Source: CADDYX01 sp045809925 (GTDB lineage: Bacteria; Verrucomicrobiota; Verrucomicrobiia; Chthoniobacterales; UBA10450). From it: a DNA stretch of 15,100 nucleotides. The first letter of the stretch is position 1. Every line of letters starts with the position of its first letter. Shown piece by piece: positions 15,060 to 15,100 of the stretch. Made by a program: the position numbers and the translations under genes. Below the pieces are notes generated by a model. It was given only the letters and a program-made list of their open reading frames with translations, did no database searches and was not told the DNA's origin. The stretch is from assembly GCA_045809925.1 (NCBI GenBank), contig JBJMWX010000078.1, positions 1 to 15,100 on the forward strand, written 5' to 3'.

Positions 15060-15100
15060 ATTGGAACGTCCTGTTTCAACCGGTTCATGAACTCGGCGAG
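15020..15100 (-). CDS. moaE: MoaE C-terminal end (molybdopterin synthase large subunit), partial
   Basis: Only the last 26 codons lie in the window, from the right edge to TGA at 15020-15022. They read LAEFMNRLKQDVPIWKKT followed by a short polar tail. The block RLK..VPIWKK is the conserved C-terminus of MoaE, where the two lysines help bind molybdopterin. MoaE with MoaD transfers sulfur to cyclic pyranopterin monophosphate. The end overlaps the moeA start by 40 nt, and the pathway context (moeA, moaC, mogA downstream) supports the call. The rest of the gene is outside the window. Confidence 0.82.
   Translation of the reverse strand, partial: LAEFMNRLKQDVPIWKKTSQSNERKN

Noticed and set aside
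1..15100. CRISPR array, tRNA/rRNA, insertion sequence or phage remnants
   Set aside because: No direct-repeat array, cloverleaf, transposase motifs or terminal inverted repeats were seen on either strand.

Overview
The window is a GC-rich bacterial chromosome segment with no rRNA, tRNA, CRISPR, integrase or insertion sequence visible. DUF2911 proteins, a large secreted NHL-propeller protein, bacillithiol-type genes in a Gram-negative-looking context (many signal peptides) and frequent TTG/GTG starts suggest a soil-type Verrucomicrobiota or possibly Acidobacteriota genome. No phylogenetic marker is present, so this placement is a weak inference.

Layout, left to right. (1) 1-2542, minus strand: one uninterrupted but 3'-truncated gene for a secreted NHL-repeat beta-propeller protein of at least 847 residues, with about 12 blades. 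(2) 2752-3033, minus strand: a small single-TM protein of unknown function. (3) 3170-4030, plus strand: a possible 52-codon ORF directly abutting a GT2 polyprenol-phosphate-mannose-synthase-like glycosyltransferase. (4) 4089-10300, minus strand: a tightly coupled operon, in transcription order a secreted PIG-L deacetylase, a 39-residue single-TM protein, a sodium:solute symporter, a compact BshC-like protein and BshA. Neighbours overlap by 4, 4 and 8 nt, with one 3-nt gap. (5) 10369-12125: two divergent DUF2911 lipid-box-less secreted proteins, one fused to a TPR-like tail, which lies 68 nt upstream of the PIG-L gene on the same strand. (6) 12183-15100, minus strand: a molybdenum cofactor operon, in transcription order moaE (3' end only), moeA, moaC, mogA/moaB and a TSUP-family permease, again joined by overlaps.

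The most interesting system is region 4. BshA makes GlcNAc-malate and the BshC-like protein looks like the cysteine-adding enzyme stripped to its Rossmann core, so a bacillithiol-type thiol is the likely theme. The deacetylase in this operon carries a signal peptide, so it probably does not do the cytosolic BshB step. Together with the Na+ symporter and its tiny membrane partner it looks more like an envelope processing-and-uptake module attached to the thiol pathway (inference). The 39-residue gene is too short for usual ORF thresholds but is supported by start/stop overlaps on both sides.
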